Shown here piece by piece: positions 43,188 through 53,777 of a DNA stretch of 64,000 nucleotides. The stretch is from Aquitalea magnusonii (GTDB taxonomy: Bacteria > Pseudomonadota > Gammaproteobacteria > Burkholderiales > Chromobacteriaceae). The stretch covers positions 1 to 64,000 of the forward strand of contig NZ_QJKC01000015.1 of NCBI RefSeq assembly GCF_003202035.1. The letters are read 5' to 3'. The first letter of the stretch is position 1; each line of letters opens with the position of its first letter. A program made the translations under genes and the position numbers. The notes under the pieces are model-generated. The model ran no database searches. It was not told where the DNA came from and saw only the letters and a list, made by a program, of their open reading frames with translations.

Positions 43188-44093
43188 ATGAAGGATCTGC
43201 TGCAGCTTGAAGATTTGCGGGTATTTTGCCTGGTCGTGCGCAAGGGCGGATTTGCTGCGGCCGCCGAAGCCATGGCCGCCTCGCCGGCCTATGTCAGCAA
43301 ACGCATTCGCGTGCTGGAGCAATGCCTGGATTGTCGTCTGCTGGACCGCACCACCCGGCGCATCGCCATGACCGAGCGGGGAGAACGCATCTACCAATGG
43401 GCGGGCAAAATACTGCAGGACGTGGAACAGATGAGCGTGGAGATCGGGAGTGCGCGGGAGCAGCCGCGCGGCATCATCCGCATCAGCAGCAGCTTTGGTT
43501 TTGGCCGGGTGCATCTGGCACCGGCACTGGGCGAACTGGCAGGACACTACCCGGAGCTGAACATCCGCTTCGAAGTGGCCGATTGTCTGATCGACCTGGC
43601 CCAAGAAGGCATCGACCTGGACATCCGCGTGGGCAACGAGATTGCCCCGCAGCTACTGGCGCGCAAGCTGGCGGATAACCGACGCATCCTGTGTGCGGCG
43701 CCGGCTTATGTGGCAAGACATGGCGCTCCGGCCACGCTCAATGCACTGAGCCGGCACAATTGCCTGGTCATCAAGGAAAGGGATCATCCCTTCGGGGTAT
43801 GGCGGCTGACCGGCCCGCAAGGGGAATGCAGCATCCGGGTGCAGGGTGCGCTGGCGGCCAACCATGGCGAAGTGGTACACCAGTGGGCCTTGCAGGGCCA
43901 CGGCATCATGTTGCGCTCGCTATGGGATGTGGCCGGCGAGCTGGAACGGGGAGAACTGGTACGGGTATTGCCCGATTACTACCTGCAGGCTGATATCTGG
44001 GCAGTGTATCCGGAAAAGCTGGCCAGCTCGGCCAAGCTGCGTGTCTGTGTCGAATTCATCCAGCAGTATTTCCGGCGCAGCCGGCTGGCGTGA
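43188..44093 (+). CDS. dmlR: LysR-family regulator, DmlR-like
   Basis: A 301-residue LysR regulator. HTH residues 8-66: LEDLRVFCLVVRKGGFAAAA, then SPAYVSKRIRVLEQCLDCRL. The effector domain (RISSSFGFGRVHLAPALGEL, EGIDLDIRVGNE) is of the DmlR/CrgA branch. It is divergent from dmlA over 110 bp, exactly like dmlR (yeaT) and dmlA in E. coli, so I expect it to activate the operon in response to D-malate or a carnitine product. The ATG at 43188 (MKDLLQLEDL) is used instead of an upstream TTG. Confidence 0.85.
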   Translation: MKDLLQLEDLRVFCLVVRKGGFAAAAEAMAASPAYVSKRIRVLEQCLDCRLLDRTTRRIAMTERGERIYQWAGKILQDVEQMSVEIGSAREQPRGIIRISSSFGFGRVHLAPALGELAGHYPELNIRFEVADCLIDLAQEGIDLDIRVGNEIAPQLLARKLADNRRILCAAPAYVARHGAPATLNALSRHNCLVIKERDHPFGVWRLTGPQGECSIRVQGALAANHGEVVHQWALQGHGIMLRSLWDVAGELERGELVRVLPDYYLQADIWAVYPEKLASSAKLRVCVEFIQQYFRRSRLA

Positions 44094-44128
44094 TGCCAGC
44101 CCGTCGCTGCATTTGCCGGCCCGCGCCG

Positions 44129-44344
44129 CTATTTCGGCTTGCGCAAGCTGGCCGGGGTATGGCCGGCCGGGCTGTCCGGCCCGTCTTCATCCTCATCATC
44201 CTCAGCCGCATAGGGCTGCGGCTTGACACCAGGCAGGTCGACTGGCGGCGGGGCCTTGGACAGTCTGGCCAGTGAACCGATGGTGGACATCACCAGCGCC
44301 ACGATGACAAACAGCCAGAACCAGGTGGAATGCAGAATATCCAT
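44129..44344 (-). CDS. Small single-pass membrane protein, acidic tail
   Basis: A 71-residue protein with one transmembrane helix (FWLFVIVALVMSTIGSLARL, residues 8-28) and a proline- and acid-rich cytoplasmic tail (AAEDDEDEDGPDS). AAGGAAGAGG just before the ATG is a very strong ribosome site, which supports the call. It lies 65 bp downstream of hemB on the same strand and ends close to the convergent dmlR-like gene. I do not recognise a family and cannot assign a role. Confidence 0.6.
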   Translation of the reverse strand: MDILHSTWFWLFVIVALVMSTIGSLARLSKAPPPVDLPGVKPQPYAAEDDEDEDGPDSPAGHTPASLRKPK

Positions 44345-44409
44345 GGCCTCTTCCTTCAAGGGTTCTCCTGCCAGCGGCCGGCAGGCATCCGGCCGCTGGC
44401 AAGCAAAGC

Positions 44410-45570
<1,161 letters not shown>

Positions 45571-45758
45571 TCAGGAAAAATCATACCAAGCATTCTTGTC
45601 ACTCATGGCGGCTGGCGCTAAATGTTGTGTAAAAACAGCATTTTTATAAGACAAAATGTCTAATTTGCCAAAATGCAACAGTTAAAATACTTAGCAAAAC
45701 GCGGGTTCATGCTGAAAAACAACAATGAAAAACAATATTCACCGGATGGACATTGAAC

Positions 45759-45788
45759 TTTAAAACAAACACAAGTATTTGTTTTAAA
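45759..45788. repeat. Perfect 11-bp inverted repeat in the AT-rich region
   Basis: TTTAAAACAAA (45759-45769) and TTTGTTTTAAA (45778-45788) form a perfect inverted repeat around an 8-nt loop. The right arm overlaps TTGTTTTAAAACAA (45779-45792), itself a palindrome. It lies about 220-250 bp before the porin start and may be a regulator site. Confidence 0.55.
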
Positions 45789-45959
45789 ACAATAAAATAA
45801 AACAAAACACATGAAATTAGTCCATTTGCACTGATTAATTAGGCAAGTTCTCATGGCAATTTGTTAATAAATGTTCGTTGACGGTTACAAAGGTGTTTCG
45901 CACACTCAGCCCCGTTGGTGAAATCAAGTTTTCACATGGCTTGCTTTACACCGCGCCCA

Positions 45960-45982
45960 GCCTGCCAACAGATCAGGCAGGC
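45960..45982 (+). promoter_or_regulatory. Hairpin in the porin 5' leader
   Basis: GCCTGCC (45960-45966) pairs with GGCAGGC (45976-45982), about 20 nt before the ribosome site AAAGGA and 30 nt before the ATG. A stem at this spot could stabilise the mRNA of an abundant porin or be a target for a small RNA. Confidence 0.45.
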
Positions 45983-46011
45983 CAGAAAAAACTACTAAAG
46001 GATTTAGAGGA

Positions 46012-47121
46012 ATGAAAAAACTCGTACTCGTTGCTGCCATCGCAGCCGCCATGCCGGTACTGGCCCAGGCCGACGTGACCATCTACGGCTCGATCCGTGC
46101 CGGTCTGGACAGCATGAAAAGCACTGATACCAACTTCAAGTCGAGCACGGGTGTAGACGACTTTGCCAGCCGTATCGGTTTCAAGGGAAGCGAAGACCTG
46201 GGTAATGGTCTGAAAGCCATATGGCAGGTTGAAACCGGCCTGAACGTTGATGGTGTTGCCACCAGCGGTACCGGTTCCGGCACCTTTGCCAACCGCACCA
46301 GCTTTGTTGGCGTGGAAGGCAACTTCGGTAAGGTTCGTCTGGGCTACATCGACGATGTTCTGGGTGAAACCGAGTCCACCGACAACCTGTACGGCCCGCG
46401 TCGCGATGCCAGCACCGGCATGGCCTTCCCGCTGTATGAAGGCACGGATGTTTTCGGTGCCTATGGTGATGGCCGCGTAAAAAACGGCGTGCGCTATGAC
46501 AGCCCAGACCTGAACGGCTTCAATGCCATGGTTCACCTCGGTTCCGGTGAAGCACAAGCCGCTGGCGGCAAGAAAACCGGCAACACCCTGGGTACCCGTC
46601 TGGCCTACGCCAATGCCGGCTTCTTCGGTGCCTATGCCTACATGGCCAAGTACAACACCGTGGCAGACCACAACAGCGGTGTACATCGCGTTGAATTCGG
46701 TTACGACGCCAACAACCTCTACCTGGCTGCCACTTTGCAGAAAACCACCCTGTGGGGCGATGCATGGGCCAAGAACACCGATGGCAGCTATGCTGTTTCC
46801 GGTATTGCTGGCACTACCATTGCCAATACCGGTGCCAACAAGCTGACCAGCCGCTCCTGGGCACTCAATGCGGCCTACACCATCGGCGCCTTCAAGCCGT
46901 CTTTTGTGTACTCCAAGCGTAGCAGCGTGAAAGTGGACGGCCAGTCGCAAGACTGGGGTGCCAGCCAGTGGGCTGCCGCACTGGATTACACCCTGAGCAA
47001 GCGCACCATGGTTGAAGCCGGTTACGGTCAGGTGAAAGAAGACAAGGGCGCGCAAACCGCTCAGGGCTGGGCGCAGGACAAGGCCACCATTACCTGGCTG
47101 ATGCTGAAGCACAACTTCTAA
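46012..47121 (+). CDS. Gram-negative porin (Neisseria PorB-type)
   Basis: A 369-residue outer-membrane trimeric porin. Residues 1-19 are a signal peptide (MKKLVLVAAIAAAMPVLAQA). The mature start DVTIYGSIRAGLDSM, then SRIGFKGSEDLGNGLKAIWQ and NRTSFVGVEGNFGKVRLGYI (the last ending before loop 3), are typical of beta-proteobacterial general porins. The chain ends with LMLKHNF, whose terminal Phe is the assembly signal. It forms a 16-strand diffusion channel. The gene stands alone with a strong terminator and a long regulatory region. Confidence 0.93.
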   Translation: MKKLVLVAAIAAAMPVLAQADVTIYGSIRAGLDSMKSTDTNFKSSTGVDDFASRIGFKGSEDLGNGLKAIWQVETGLNVDGVATSGTGSGTFANRTSFVGVEGNFGKVRLGYIDDVLGETESTDNLYGPRRDASTGMAFPLYEGTDVFGAYGDGRVKNGVRYDSPDLNGFNAMVHLGSGEAQAAGGKKTGNTLGTRLAYANAGFFGAYAYMAKYNTVADHNSGVHRVEFGYDANNLYLAATLQKTTLWGDAWAKNTDGSYAVSGIAGTTIANTGANKLTSRSWALNAAYTIGAFKPSFVYSKRSSVKVDGQSQDWGASQWAAALDYTLSKRTMVEAGYGQVKEDKGAQTAQGWAQDKATITWLMLKHNF

Positions 47122-47160
47122 GCTGTGCTGCCTGGCTGGTTCCTTTGAAGAAAGTTCTTT

Positions 47161-47188
47161 GCCACCGCCTGGTCGCGGTGGCTTTTTT
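47161..47188 (+). terminator. Intrinsic terminator of the porin gene
   Basis: GCCACCGC (47161-47168) pairs with GCGGTGGC (47175-47182) around a 6-nt loop, followed by TTTTTT. Confidence 0.92.
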
Positions 47189-47212
47189 CATTTCGTCGTC
47201 CGGCACAGGCTC

Positions 47213-47243
47213 AAAAAACAAAACCCCCGGAAAACCGGGGGTT
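47213..47243 (-). terminator. Intrinsic terminator of dnaJ (minus strand)
   Basis: AACCCCCGG (47222-47230) pairs with CCGGGGGTT (47235-47243) around AAAA. On the minus strand it is followed by TTTTGTTTTTT. Confidence 0.9.
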
Positions 47244-47286
47244 GTTCAACAAGGTCTGTACGCAGGGCCAGACGCGGTTTGCCAGC

Positions 47287-48414
47287 TTACTCGAAGAAAT
47301 CGCGCAGCTTGTCCATGAAGGATTTGGAGCGCGGATTATGCATGGCCACGTCGCCCTGACTGATGGCTTCAAATTCGCGCAGCAATTCTTTCTGGCGCTC
47401 GGTCAGCTTGACCGGGGTTTCCACCACCACATGGCAGTGCAGATCGCCATAGTCGGTGCCACGTACCGCTTTCACGCCCTTGCCACGCAGACGGTATACC
47501 CGGCCGCTTTGCGTTTCGGCAGCAATCTTCACCTTGGCCATGCCATCCAGGGTGGGGATTTCCACCTCGCCACCCAATGCTGCTGTCGCGAAGGAAATCG
47601 GCATCTCGCAATGCAGGTCCATGCCATCGCGCTGGAACACCGCATGCTGCTTGATGTGAGTGACCACATACAAATCACCAGCCGGGCCGCCATTCTGCCC
47701 CGGCTCGCCTTCGCCGGACAGGCGGATGCGGTCGCCCTCGTCCACGCCAGCCGGAATCTTCACGTTCAGGGTCTTGGTGGTCTTCTTCTGACCAGCACCA
47801 TGGCAGCTGGTGCAAGGATCGCTGATCTGCTTGCCGGTGCCGTGGCAGGTCGGGCAGGTTTGCTGGATGGAGAAGAAGCCCTGGCTCATGCGTACCTGAC
47901 CATGGCCACCGCAGGTGGAGCAGGTCTTGGGCTGGGTGCCCGGCTTGGCACCGGTGCCGTGGCACACTTCGCAGTCTTCATGCGAGGGGATGCGGATCTG
48001 CTTTTCGCAGCCACGCGCCGCTTCTTCCAGCGAAATATCCAGGTTATAGCGCAGGTCGGCACCACGATAGACATTGGAACGGCCACCGCCCGCACCGCCC
48101 CGGCCACCGCCGAAGATGTCGCTGAAAATATCGGCGAAATCGCCAAAGCCACCAAAACCGGCACCACCGCCACCAGCGCCGGCTTGCGGATCTACCCCGG
48201 CATGGCCGAACTGGTCGTAGGCGCCACGTTTCTGGCTGTCAGAGAGGATTTCATAGGCCTCTTTGACTTCCTTGAATTTCTCTTCGGCTTCCTTGCTGTC
48301 CGGATTGCGGTCCGGGTGATATTTCATCGCCAGCTTGCGGTATGCCTTTTTGATGTCGTCCTCGGAAGCATCGCGATTGACGCCGAGCACATCATAAAAA
48401 TCTCTTTTGGACAT
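47287..48414 (-). CDS. dnaJ: Chaperone protein DnaJ (Hsp40)
   Basis: A 375-residue type I Hsp40. The J-domain has [10 protein letters not shown] with HPD (residues 33-35). A Gly/Phe-rich stretch with [20 protein letters not shown] follows. The zinc domain has four repeats: [24 protein letters not shown] and CTSCHGAG. The C-terminal substrate domains follow. It delivers unfolded clients to DnaK and stimulates its ATPase. It is downstream of dnaK on the same strand, separated by 129 bp with a hairpin. Confidence 0.97.
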   Translation of the reverse strand: MSKRDFYDVLGVNRDASEDDIKKAYRKLAMKYHPDRNPDSKEAEEKFKEVKEAYEILSDSQKRGAYDQFGHAGVDPQAGAGGGGAGFGGFGDFADIFSDIFGGGRGGAGGGRSNVYRGADLRYNLDISLEEAARGCEKQIRIPSHEDCEVCHGTGAKPGTQPKTCSTCGGHGQVRMSQGFFSIQQTCPTCHGTGKQISDPCTSCHGAGQKKTTKTLNVKIPAGVDEGDRIRLSGEGEPGQNGGPAGDLYVVTHIKQHAVFQRDGMDLHCEMPISFATAALGGEVEIPTLDGMAKVKIAAETQSGRVYRLRGKGVKAVRGTDYGDLHCHVVVETPVKLTERQKELLREFEAISQGDVAMHNPRSKSFMDKLRDFFE

Positions 48415-48477
48415 GGTGTTTCACTCTCTGGCCGCGACCAGCGGTGCGGCAGGCAATGATCTTCTTGATACGGCAAA

Positions 48478-48519
48478 GGCACAGAGGCCGGTGGAGCAGT
48501 CTCCGCCATTCCCTGTGCC
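48478..48519 (-). promoter_or_regulatory. Hairpin in the dnaK-dnaJ intergenic region
   Basis: GGCACAG (48478-48484) pairs with CTGTGCC (48513-48519); inside, GGTGGAG (48490-48496) pairs with CTCCGCC (48501-48507) with one wobble. No U-tract follows on the minus strand, so it may act as an mRNA stabiliser, processing site or weak attenuator that sets the DnaK:DnaJ ratio. Confidence 0.55.
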
Positions 48520-48543
48520 TCGTTCAGTCAGCAAGCCTGTGGC

Positions 48544-50463
48544 TTACTTTTTGTCTTTTACTTCTTCGAACTCGGCATCCACCACATCGCCTTCGTCCTT
48601 GGCCTTGCCGGCATCGGCGGCACCCTGACCCGCCTCAGCCTGCTGTGCCTGGGCATACATGATTTCGCCCAGCTTCTGGCTGGCCTTGGCCAGTTCTTCG
48701 GTCTTGGCTTCGATCACTGCCTTGTCTTCGCTCTTCACCACTTCTTCCGCGGCTTTGACAGCGTCTTCGATCTTGGCCTTTTCCGCGGCGTCGATCTTGT
48801 CGCCGTGCTCTGCCAGCGACTTCTTCACGCTGTGGATCAGACCTTCGGCCTGGTTGCGGGCAGTCACCAGCTCGTGCAGCTTCTTGTCTTCCTCGGCATT
48901 GGCTTCGGCATCCTTCACCATGCGCTGGATTTCCTCTTCCGACAGACCGGAAGAAGCCTGGATGGTGATGTTGGCCTGCTTGCCGCTGGCCTTGTCCTTG
49001 GCCGATACGTGCAGGATACCGTTGGCATCGATGTTGAATTCCACTTCGATCTGCGGAATGCCACGCGGTGCCGGCGGAATGTCACCCAGATTGAACTGGC
49101 CCAGGCTCTTGTTGGCGGCAGCCTTTTCACGCTCGCCTTGCAGCACATGGATGGTCACCGCAGTCTGGTTGTCATCCGCCGTGGAGAAGGTTTGCGATGC
49201 CTTGGTCGGGATCGTGGTGTTCTTCTGGATCAGCTTGGTCATCACGCCGCCCAGGGTTTCGATACCCAGCGACAGCGGGGTCACGTCCAGCAGCAGCACG
49301 TCTTTGCGGTCACCCGACAGTACCGAACCCTGGATCGCTGCACCAACGGCCACGGCTTCATCCGGGTTCACGTCCTTGCGCGGTTCCTTGCCGAAGAATT
49401 CCTTAACGGCATCCTGTACTTTCGGCATACGGGTCTGACCACCCACCAGAATCACGTCGGTGATGTCGGACAACGATACGCCAGCATCCTTCAATGCCAC
49501 GCGGCACGGTTCGATGGAGCGGGTGATCAGGTCGTCAACCAGGCTTTCGAACTTGGCGCGGGTAATCTTCATCGCCAGGTGCTTCGGACCGGTGGCATCC
49601 ATGGTGATGTACGGCAGGTTCACCTCGGTCTGGGTGGCGCTGGACAGCTCGATCTTGGCTTTTTCAGCGGCTTCCTTCAGACGCTGCAGGGCCATTACAT
49701 CGTTCTTCAGGTCCACGCCCTGTTCGCGCTTGAATTCGGTCACGATGTAGTCGATCAGGCGCTGGTCGAAGTCTTCACCGCCCAGGAAGGTGTCACCGTT
49801 GGTGGACAGCACTTCGAACTGGTGCTCGCCGTCAACGTCGGCGATTTCGATGATGGAGACGTCGAAGGTACCGCCACCCAGGTCGTATACGGCGATCTTG
49901 CGGTCACCTTCCTGCTTGGCCAGACCAAAGGCCAGGGCAGCTGCGGTCGGTTCGTTGATGATGCGCTTCACTTCCAGGCCGGCGATACGACCGGCATCCT
50001 TGGTGGCCTGACGCTGGCTGTCGTTGAAGTAGGCCGGTACGGTGATCACCGCTTCGGTCACTTCTTCACCCAGGTAGTCTTCGGCAGCCTTTTTCATCTT
50101 GCGCAGTACTTCTGCGGAGATTTGCGGTGGAGCCAGTTCCTGATCGCGTACCTTGACCCAGGCGTCGCCATTGGGCGCCTTCATGATCTGGAAAGGCATC
50201 AGGTCGATGTCTTTTTGTACTTCCTTGTCTTCAAAGCGGCGACCGATCAGGCGCTTGGCGGCGTACAGGGTGTTTTTCGGGTTGGTGACAGCCTGACGCT
50301 TGGCCGGTGCGCCAACCAGGATTTCGCCATCGTCCAGATAAGCGATGATGGACGGGGTGGTGCGTGCGCCTTCGGCGTTTTCAATGACTTTCGGGTTGCC
50401 GCCTTCAACTACGGCTACGCAGGAGTTGGTGGTGCCCAGATCGATACCAATGATTTTGCCCAT
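48544..50463 (-). CDS. dnaK: Chaperone protein DnaK (Hsp70)
   Basis: A 639-residue Hsp70. [20 protein letters not shown] is the phosphate-1 loop, [14 protein letters not shown] and [15 protein letters not shown] follow in the ATPase domain, then [20 protein letters not shown] at the linker and peptide-binding domain. The acidic tail ends [11 protein letters not shown]. It refolds proteins with DnaJ and GrpE. Upstream is grpE (132 bp), with a possible sigma-32 -35 element CTTGAA (minus strand, 50558-50563) but a poor -10. Confidence 0.98.
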   Translation of the reverse strand: MGKIIGIDLGTTNSCVAVVEGGNPKVIENAEGARTTPSIIAYLDDGEILVGAPAKRQAVTNPKNTLYAAKRLIGRRFEDKEVQKDIDLMPFQIMKAPNGDAWVKVRDQELAPPQISAEVLRKMKKAAEDYLGEEVTEAVITVPAYFNDSQRQATKDAGRIAGLEVKRIINEPTAAALAFGLAKQEGDRKIAVYDLGGGTFDVSIIEIADVDGEHQFEVLSTNGDTFLGGEDFDQRLIDYIVTEFKREQGVDLKNDVMALQRLKEAAEKAKIELSSATQTEVNLPYITMDATGPKHLAMKITRAKFESLVDDLITRSIEPCRVALKDAGVSLSDITDVILVGGQTRMPKVQDAVKEFFGKEPRKDVNPDEAVAVGAAIQGSVLSGDRKDVLLLDVTPLSLGIETLGGVMTKLIQKNTTIPTKASQTFSTADDNQTAVTIHVLQGEREKAAANKSLGQFNLGDIPPAPRGIPQIEVEFNIDANGILHVSAKDKASGKQANITIQASSGLSEEEIQRMVKDAEANAEEDKKLHELVTARNQAEGLIHSVKKSLAEHGDKIDAAEKAKIEDAVKAAEEVVKSEDKAVIEAKTEELAKASQKLGEIMYAQAQQAEAGQGAADAGKAKDEGDVVDAEFEEVKDKK

Positions 50464-50595
50464 ATTCCTTATTCCTTTATCTCAATTCGTTGCGACTGCG
50501 GCCAAACGCTGATAGCCGTGGCCTGTTGTTTTCATAGGTATTGGCTATGCTGTCTTTTTCAAGTGGCTGCCAAGAACCTTTTTATGACTCTCGTG

Positions 50596-51141
50596 TCAGG
50601 CTTTGGCCTTGGCCACGATCACCATGGCCGGACGCAGCGTGCGCTCAGCCAGTTGATAGCCTTTTTGCAGCACCCGTAACACCGTATTGGCTTCAGCGTC
50701 GGATTCTTCCGCGCTCATGGCCTGGTGTAGATGCGGATCCAGCTTGTCGCCTACCGCCGGGGAGATTTCCTTGATCTGTACCTTGTCAAAGGCGGCCACC
50801 AGTTGCTTCAGCGTCATGTCCACGCCCATCTTCAGGGTGTCGATCTGGCCGCTCTGATCCAGCAGCGCCATTTCCAGGTAGTCCTTTACCGGCACCAGCT
50901 CCTGGGCAAACTTGTTGATGGCGTACTTCTGGGTATTAAGCAGCTCTTCGGCATTGCGACGACGCTGGTTTTCCTGATCGGCACGGCTGCGCAGCAGTTG
51001 ATCCTGCAGTTCGGCAAGCTGTGCCTCCAGTGCGGCGATGCGCTGTTCGGCGGTTTGCTCGACAGTCTGTTCGCTGGCTGCTGCGTTGATGGTTTCGTCG
51101 ACCGCGGCTTCGTTGGTCGCGTTGTTCTGGTTTTCCTGCAT
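50596..51141 (-). CDS. grpE: Nucleotide exchange factor GrpE
   Basis: A 181-residue GrpE. A Gln/Asn/Ala-rich N-terminus leads into a long coiled coil ([20 protein letters not shown]), then [20 protein letters not shown], and the C-terminal beta domain has [20 protein letters not shown] and [20 protein letters not shown]. It releases ADP from DnaK. It is first in grpE-dnaK-dnaJ, divergent from aceA. A heat-shock promoter lies upstream. Confidence 0.97.
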   Translation of the reverse strand: MQENQNNATNEAAVDETINAAASEQTVEQTAEQRIAALEAQLAELQDQLLRSRADQENQRRRNAEELLNTQKYAINKFAQELVPVKDYLEMALLDQSGQIDTLKMGVDMTLKQLVAAFDKVQIKEISPAVGDKLDPHLHQAMSAEESDAEANTVLRVLQKGYQLAERTLRPAMVIVAKAKA

Positions 51142-51187
51142 GGCAAGACCTCAAGTGAATCAGCTTTTAACGATGTCCCGATGCCAG

Positions 51188-51213
51188 ATAAGGTCTCTCT
51201 GCGGGAATTCAAG
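51188..51213 (-). promoter_or_regulatory. Candidate sigma-32 promoter of grpE
   Basis: On the minus strand CTTGAA (51213-51208) is followed after 14 bp by CCTTAT (51193-51188), close to the heat-shock consensus CTTGAA-N11-15-CCCCAT. The start of grpE is about 50 nt downstream. Confidence 0.6.
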
Positions 51214-51403
51214 TCCCGGTTCTTGCCCAGGGTTCACAACCGCTGTGACCAGCGCTCACCGCACAGTGCGTTTTCGGACTTTTCTTTTCGCAACTGCAAC
51301 AAAAACTGGGCGATCAATTATTCATTTTTCGCCACAATTGTCACCTTCTGAACATCGTGTTTTTTTCGGTGTTGCACCGCACACAAGCGATTTTTTTTGT
51401 GCT

Positions 51404-51409
51404 TATAAT
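51404..51409 (+). promoter_or_regulatory. Consensus -10 box of aceA
   Basis: TATAAT at 51404-51409 is a perfect -10 hexamer, with no good -35 box 16-18 bp upstream, which suggests activator dependence. It gives a leader of about 180 nt before the aceA ATG. Confidence 0.5.
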
Positions 51410-51595
51410 GGGCCACACACGCTGAATGACCCACCCGAGCAAAGCCGTTATCCGCGGGCTTTTGGTGGTCAGAACGGGCAACAGGCAAAAACCGTTGTCA
51501 ACAAAATCACTCCGGAAAAACCGGAATGTCATTTGGCCAGAGGATTGCCGGAATTCACCGGACTGCAGAGAAAACTATTCGAGAAGGGTTTGAAC

Positions 51596-52894
51596 ATGAC
51601 TACTCGCGAACAACGTATCGCCGCCATTCAACATGACTGGGACACCAACCCGCGCTGGAAAGGTATCAAGCGTGGTTACACCGCCGCCGACGTAGAGCGT
51701 CTGCGTGGTTCGGTGCAAGTGGAACACACCCTGGCCCGCCAAGGCGCCGAGAAACTGTGGAACCTGGTCAACAACGAACCCTACATCAACTGTCTGGGCG
51801 CCCTGACCGGTGGTCAGGCCATGCAGCAGGTCAAGGCTGGCATCAAGGCCATCTACCTGTCCGGCTGGCAAGTGGCTGCTGACAACAACGAATACTCCGC
51901 CATGTACCCGGACCAATCGCTGTATCCGGTTGACTCGGTGCCGAAGGTGGTGGAGCGTATCAACAATGCCTTTACCCGCGCCGACGAAATCCAGCACTCC
52001 AAGGGTGTGGAAAAAGGCCAGCCGGGCTTTGTTGACTACTACGCGCCCATCGTGGCCGATGCCGAAGCCGGTTTCGGTGGCGTACTGAACGCCTACGAAC
52101 TGATGAAGGCCATGATCCGCGCTGGCGCGGGTGGCGTACACTTCGAAGACCAACTGGCCTCGGTGAAGAAATGTGGCCACATGGGCGGCAAGGTACTGGT
52201 ACCGACCCAGGAAGCCATCCAGAAGCTGATCGCCGCCCGTATGGCTGCCGACGTGTACGGCGTGCCGACCCTGGTGATTGCCCGTACCGACGCAGAAGCT
52301 GCTGACCTGATCACCAGCGACTACGACGCCAACGACAAGCCTTTCCTGACTGGCGAGCGCACTGCCGAAGGCTTCTACAAGACCAAGAAGGGTCTGGAAC
52401 AAGCCATCAGCCGCGCCGTGGCCTACGCTGACTACGCCGACCTGGTATGGTGCGAAACCGGTACGCCGGATCTGGAATTTGCCCGCAAGTTTGCCGAAGC
52501 GGTACACGCCAAGCACCCGGGCAAGCTGCTGGCCTACAACTGCTCGCCGTCCTTCAACTGGAAGAAGAACCTGGACGATGCCACCATCGCCAAGTTCCAG
52601 CGCGAACTGGGTGCCATGGGCTACAAATACCAGTTCATCACTTTGGCTGGTATCCACAACATGTGGTACAACATGTACGACCTGGCACAAGACTACGTTG
52701 CCCGCGGCATGTCGGCTTATGTGGAAAAGGTACAAGAACCGGAATTCGCCGCTCGCGAACGTGGCTACACCTTCGTATCCCACCAGCAGGAAGTGGGCAC
52801 CGGCTACTTCGACGACATCACCACCGTGATCCAGGGCGGCCAGTCCAGCGTGACCGCGCTGACCGGTTCCACCGAAGAAGAGCAGTTCCACTAA
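51596..52894 (+). CDS. aceA: Isocitrate lyase
   Basis: A 432-residue isocitrate lyase. The catalytic cysteine lies in [14 protein letters not shown], the metal region in [20 protein letters not shown], and [20 protein letters not shown] is the conserved C-terminal block. It cleaves isocitrate to glyoxylate and succinate, the first step of the glyoxylate shunt. The ATG at 51596 ([10 protein letters not shown]) has GAGAAGG upstream and matches the family start. aceB is 3.9 kb downstream on the same strand, separated by three genes; no aceK is present. Confidence 0.97.
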   Translation: MTTREQRIAAIQHDWDTNPRWKGIKRGYTAADVERLRGSVQVEHTLARQGAEKLWNLVNNEPYINCLGALTGGQAMQQVKAGIKAIYLSGWQVAADNNEYSAMYPDQSLYPVDSVPKVVERINNAFTRADEIQHSKGVEKGQPGFVDYYAPIVADAEAGFGGVLNAYELMKAMIRAGAGGVHFEDQLASVKKCGHMGGKVLVPTQEAIQKLIAARMAADVYGVPTLVIARTDAEAADLITSDYDANDKPFLTGERTAEGFYKTKKGLEQAISRAVAYADYADLVWCETGTPDLEFARKFAEAVHAKHPGKLLAYNCSPSFNWKKNLDDATIAKFQRELGAMGYKYQFITLAGIHNMWYNMYDLAQDYVARGMSAYVEKVQEPEFAARERGYTFVSHQQEVGTGYFDDITTVIQGGQSSVTALTGSTEEEQFH

Positions 52895-52933
52895 GCAGTC
52901 TGTGACCGGGTCGGTTCGCCGGCCCCGGCCACC

Positions 52934-52966
52934 ACGCCCGCCAGCCTTGCGCTCGCGGGCGTTTTG
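52934..52966 (+). terminator. Intrinsic terminator of aceA
   Basis: ACGCCCGC (52934-52941) pairs with GCGGGCGT (52955-52962), with inner AGC/GCT pairing in the loop, followed by TTTT. Confidence 0.8.
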
Positions 52967-53156
52967 CATGACTGAGCGTAGTCTGCCTGACTGGTTAGCC
53001 CACTATTTTATTAATCTTGGCTAAACAATCAATTCATGGAAAACGACTTTTCTGTCGCCTGAGCATCTCTATACTGAGCACTGCTATCGTTTCTGGCAGT
53101 CATTGCTTAATGGCTGCCAGACAAGCTGATCCATCACCAGAAAAAAGGTTGTTTCC

Positions 53157-53711
53157 ATGGCAAAAGTCGTCGTCGTTTATCACTCCGGTTACGGTCATAC
53201 CCAGCGCGTTGCCCAGCAAGTGGCCGCCGGTGCCCATGCCGAACTCATCGCCATCGATGCCGAAGGCAATGTGCCGGACAGCGCCTGGGATACCCTGGCC
53301 GCTGCCGACGCCATCATTTTTGGCTCCCCCACCTATATGGGCAGCCCGAGCTGGCAGTTCAAGAAATTTGCCGATGCCAGCTCCAAGGCCTGGTTTACCC
53401 GTGCCTGGCAGGACAAGGTGTTTGGCGGCTTTACCAATAGCGCCAGCCTGAACGGCGACAAGCAGGTAGCGCTGATCAATCTGCAGACCCTGGCTTCGCA
53501 GCACGGCGGCATCTGGGTCAGCCTGGGCCTGCTGCCCAGCAACAGCAAGGCGGCAGCGCGTACCGACGTCAATAACCTGGGCGGTTCGGTTGGCCTGCTG
53601 GTGCAATCCCCGTCGGATGCCAGCGTGGATGAAATCCCGCAAGGTGATCTGGACACTGCCAAGCAATACGGCGCGCGCGTGGCTGCCATCGCCGCCAAGC
53701 TGCGCGGCTGA
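53157..53711 (+). CDS. Flavodoxin-family NAD(P)H-quinone oxidoreductase (WrbA-like)
   Basis: A 184-residue flavodoxin-fold protein. VVVYHSGYGHTQRVAQQVAA is the FMN phosphate loop at residues 5-24, FGSPTYMGSPSWQFKKFAD the second FMN loop, and KVFGGFTNSASLNGD the third. The WrbA group reduces quinones by two electrons. It is slightly shorter than E. coli WrbA (198). It lies after aceA, with its own strong terminator. Confidence 0.85.
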   Translation: MAKVVVVYHSGYGHTQRVAQQVAAGAHAELIAIDAEGNVPDSAWDTLAAADAIIFGSPTYMGSPSWQFKKFADASSKAWFTRAWQDKVFGGFTNSASLNGDKQVALINLQTLASQHGGIWVSLGLLPSNSKAAARTDVNNLGGSVGLLVQSPSDASVDEIPQGDLDTAKQYGARVAAIAAKLRG

Positions 53712-53735
53712 TCCGGCCGATTGCAGATGTAAAAA

Positions 53736-53761
53736 AAGCCACCGTTACCGGTGGCTTTTTC
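53736..53761. terminator. Bidirectional terminator
   Basis: AAGCCACCG (53736-53744) pairs with CGGTGGCTT (53749-53757); preceded by seven A and followed by TTTTT, it can stop both the flavodoxin gene and the convergent permease gene. Confidence 0.88.
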
Positions 53762-53777
53762 ATGGGCCATATCTGGC

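Larger units (their letters stand above)
51142..51595. other. Divergent promoter region of grpE and aceA
   Basis: These 454 bp hold the sigma-32-like promoter of grpE, the TATAAT before aceA and a long aceA leader. Short CCGG-bearing inverted pairs (51513-51527 and 51547-51565) could form small hairpins in the leader. No gene is seen; the upstream in-frame extension of aceA runs through it and is not coding. Confidence 0.55.

Noticed and set aside
45660-45854. 64-codon frame on the minus strand in the AT-rich region upstream of the porin
   Set aside because: The product is rich in Cys and Phe with no domain, and no ribosome site precedes it; AT-rich promoter DNA explains it better.
48805-50679. 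A 624-codon frame on the plus strand opposite dnaK
   Set aside because: It mirrors the highly conserved dnaK gene and shows no family motif of its own.
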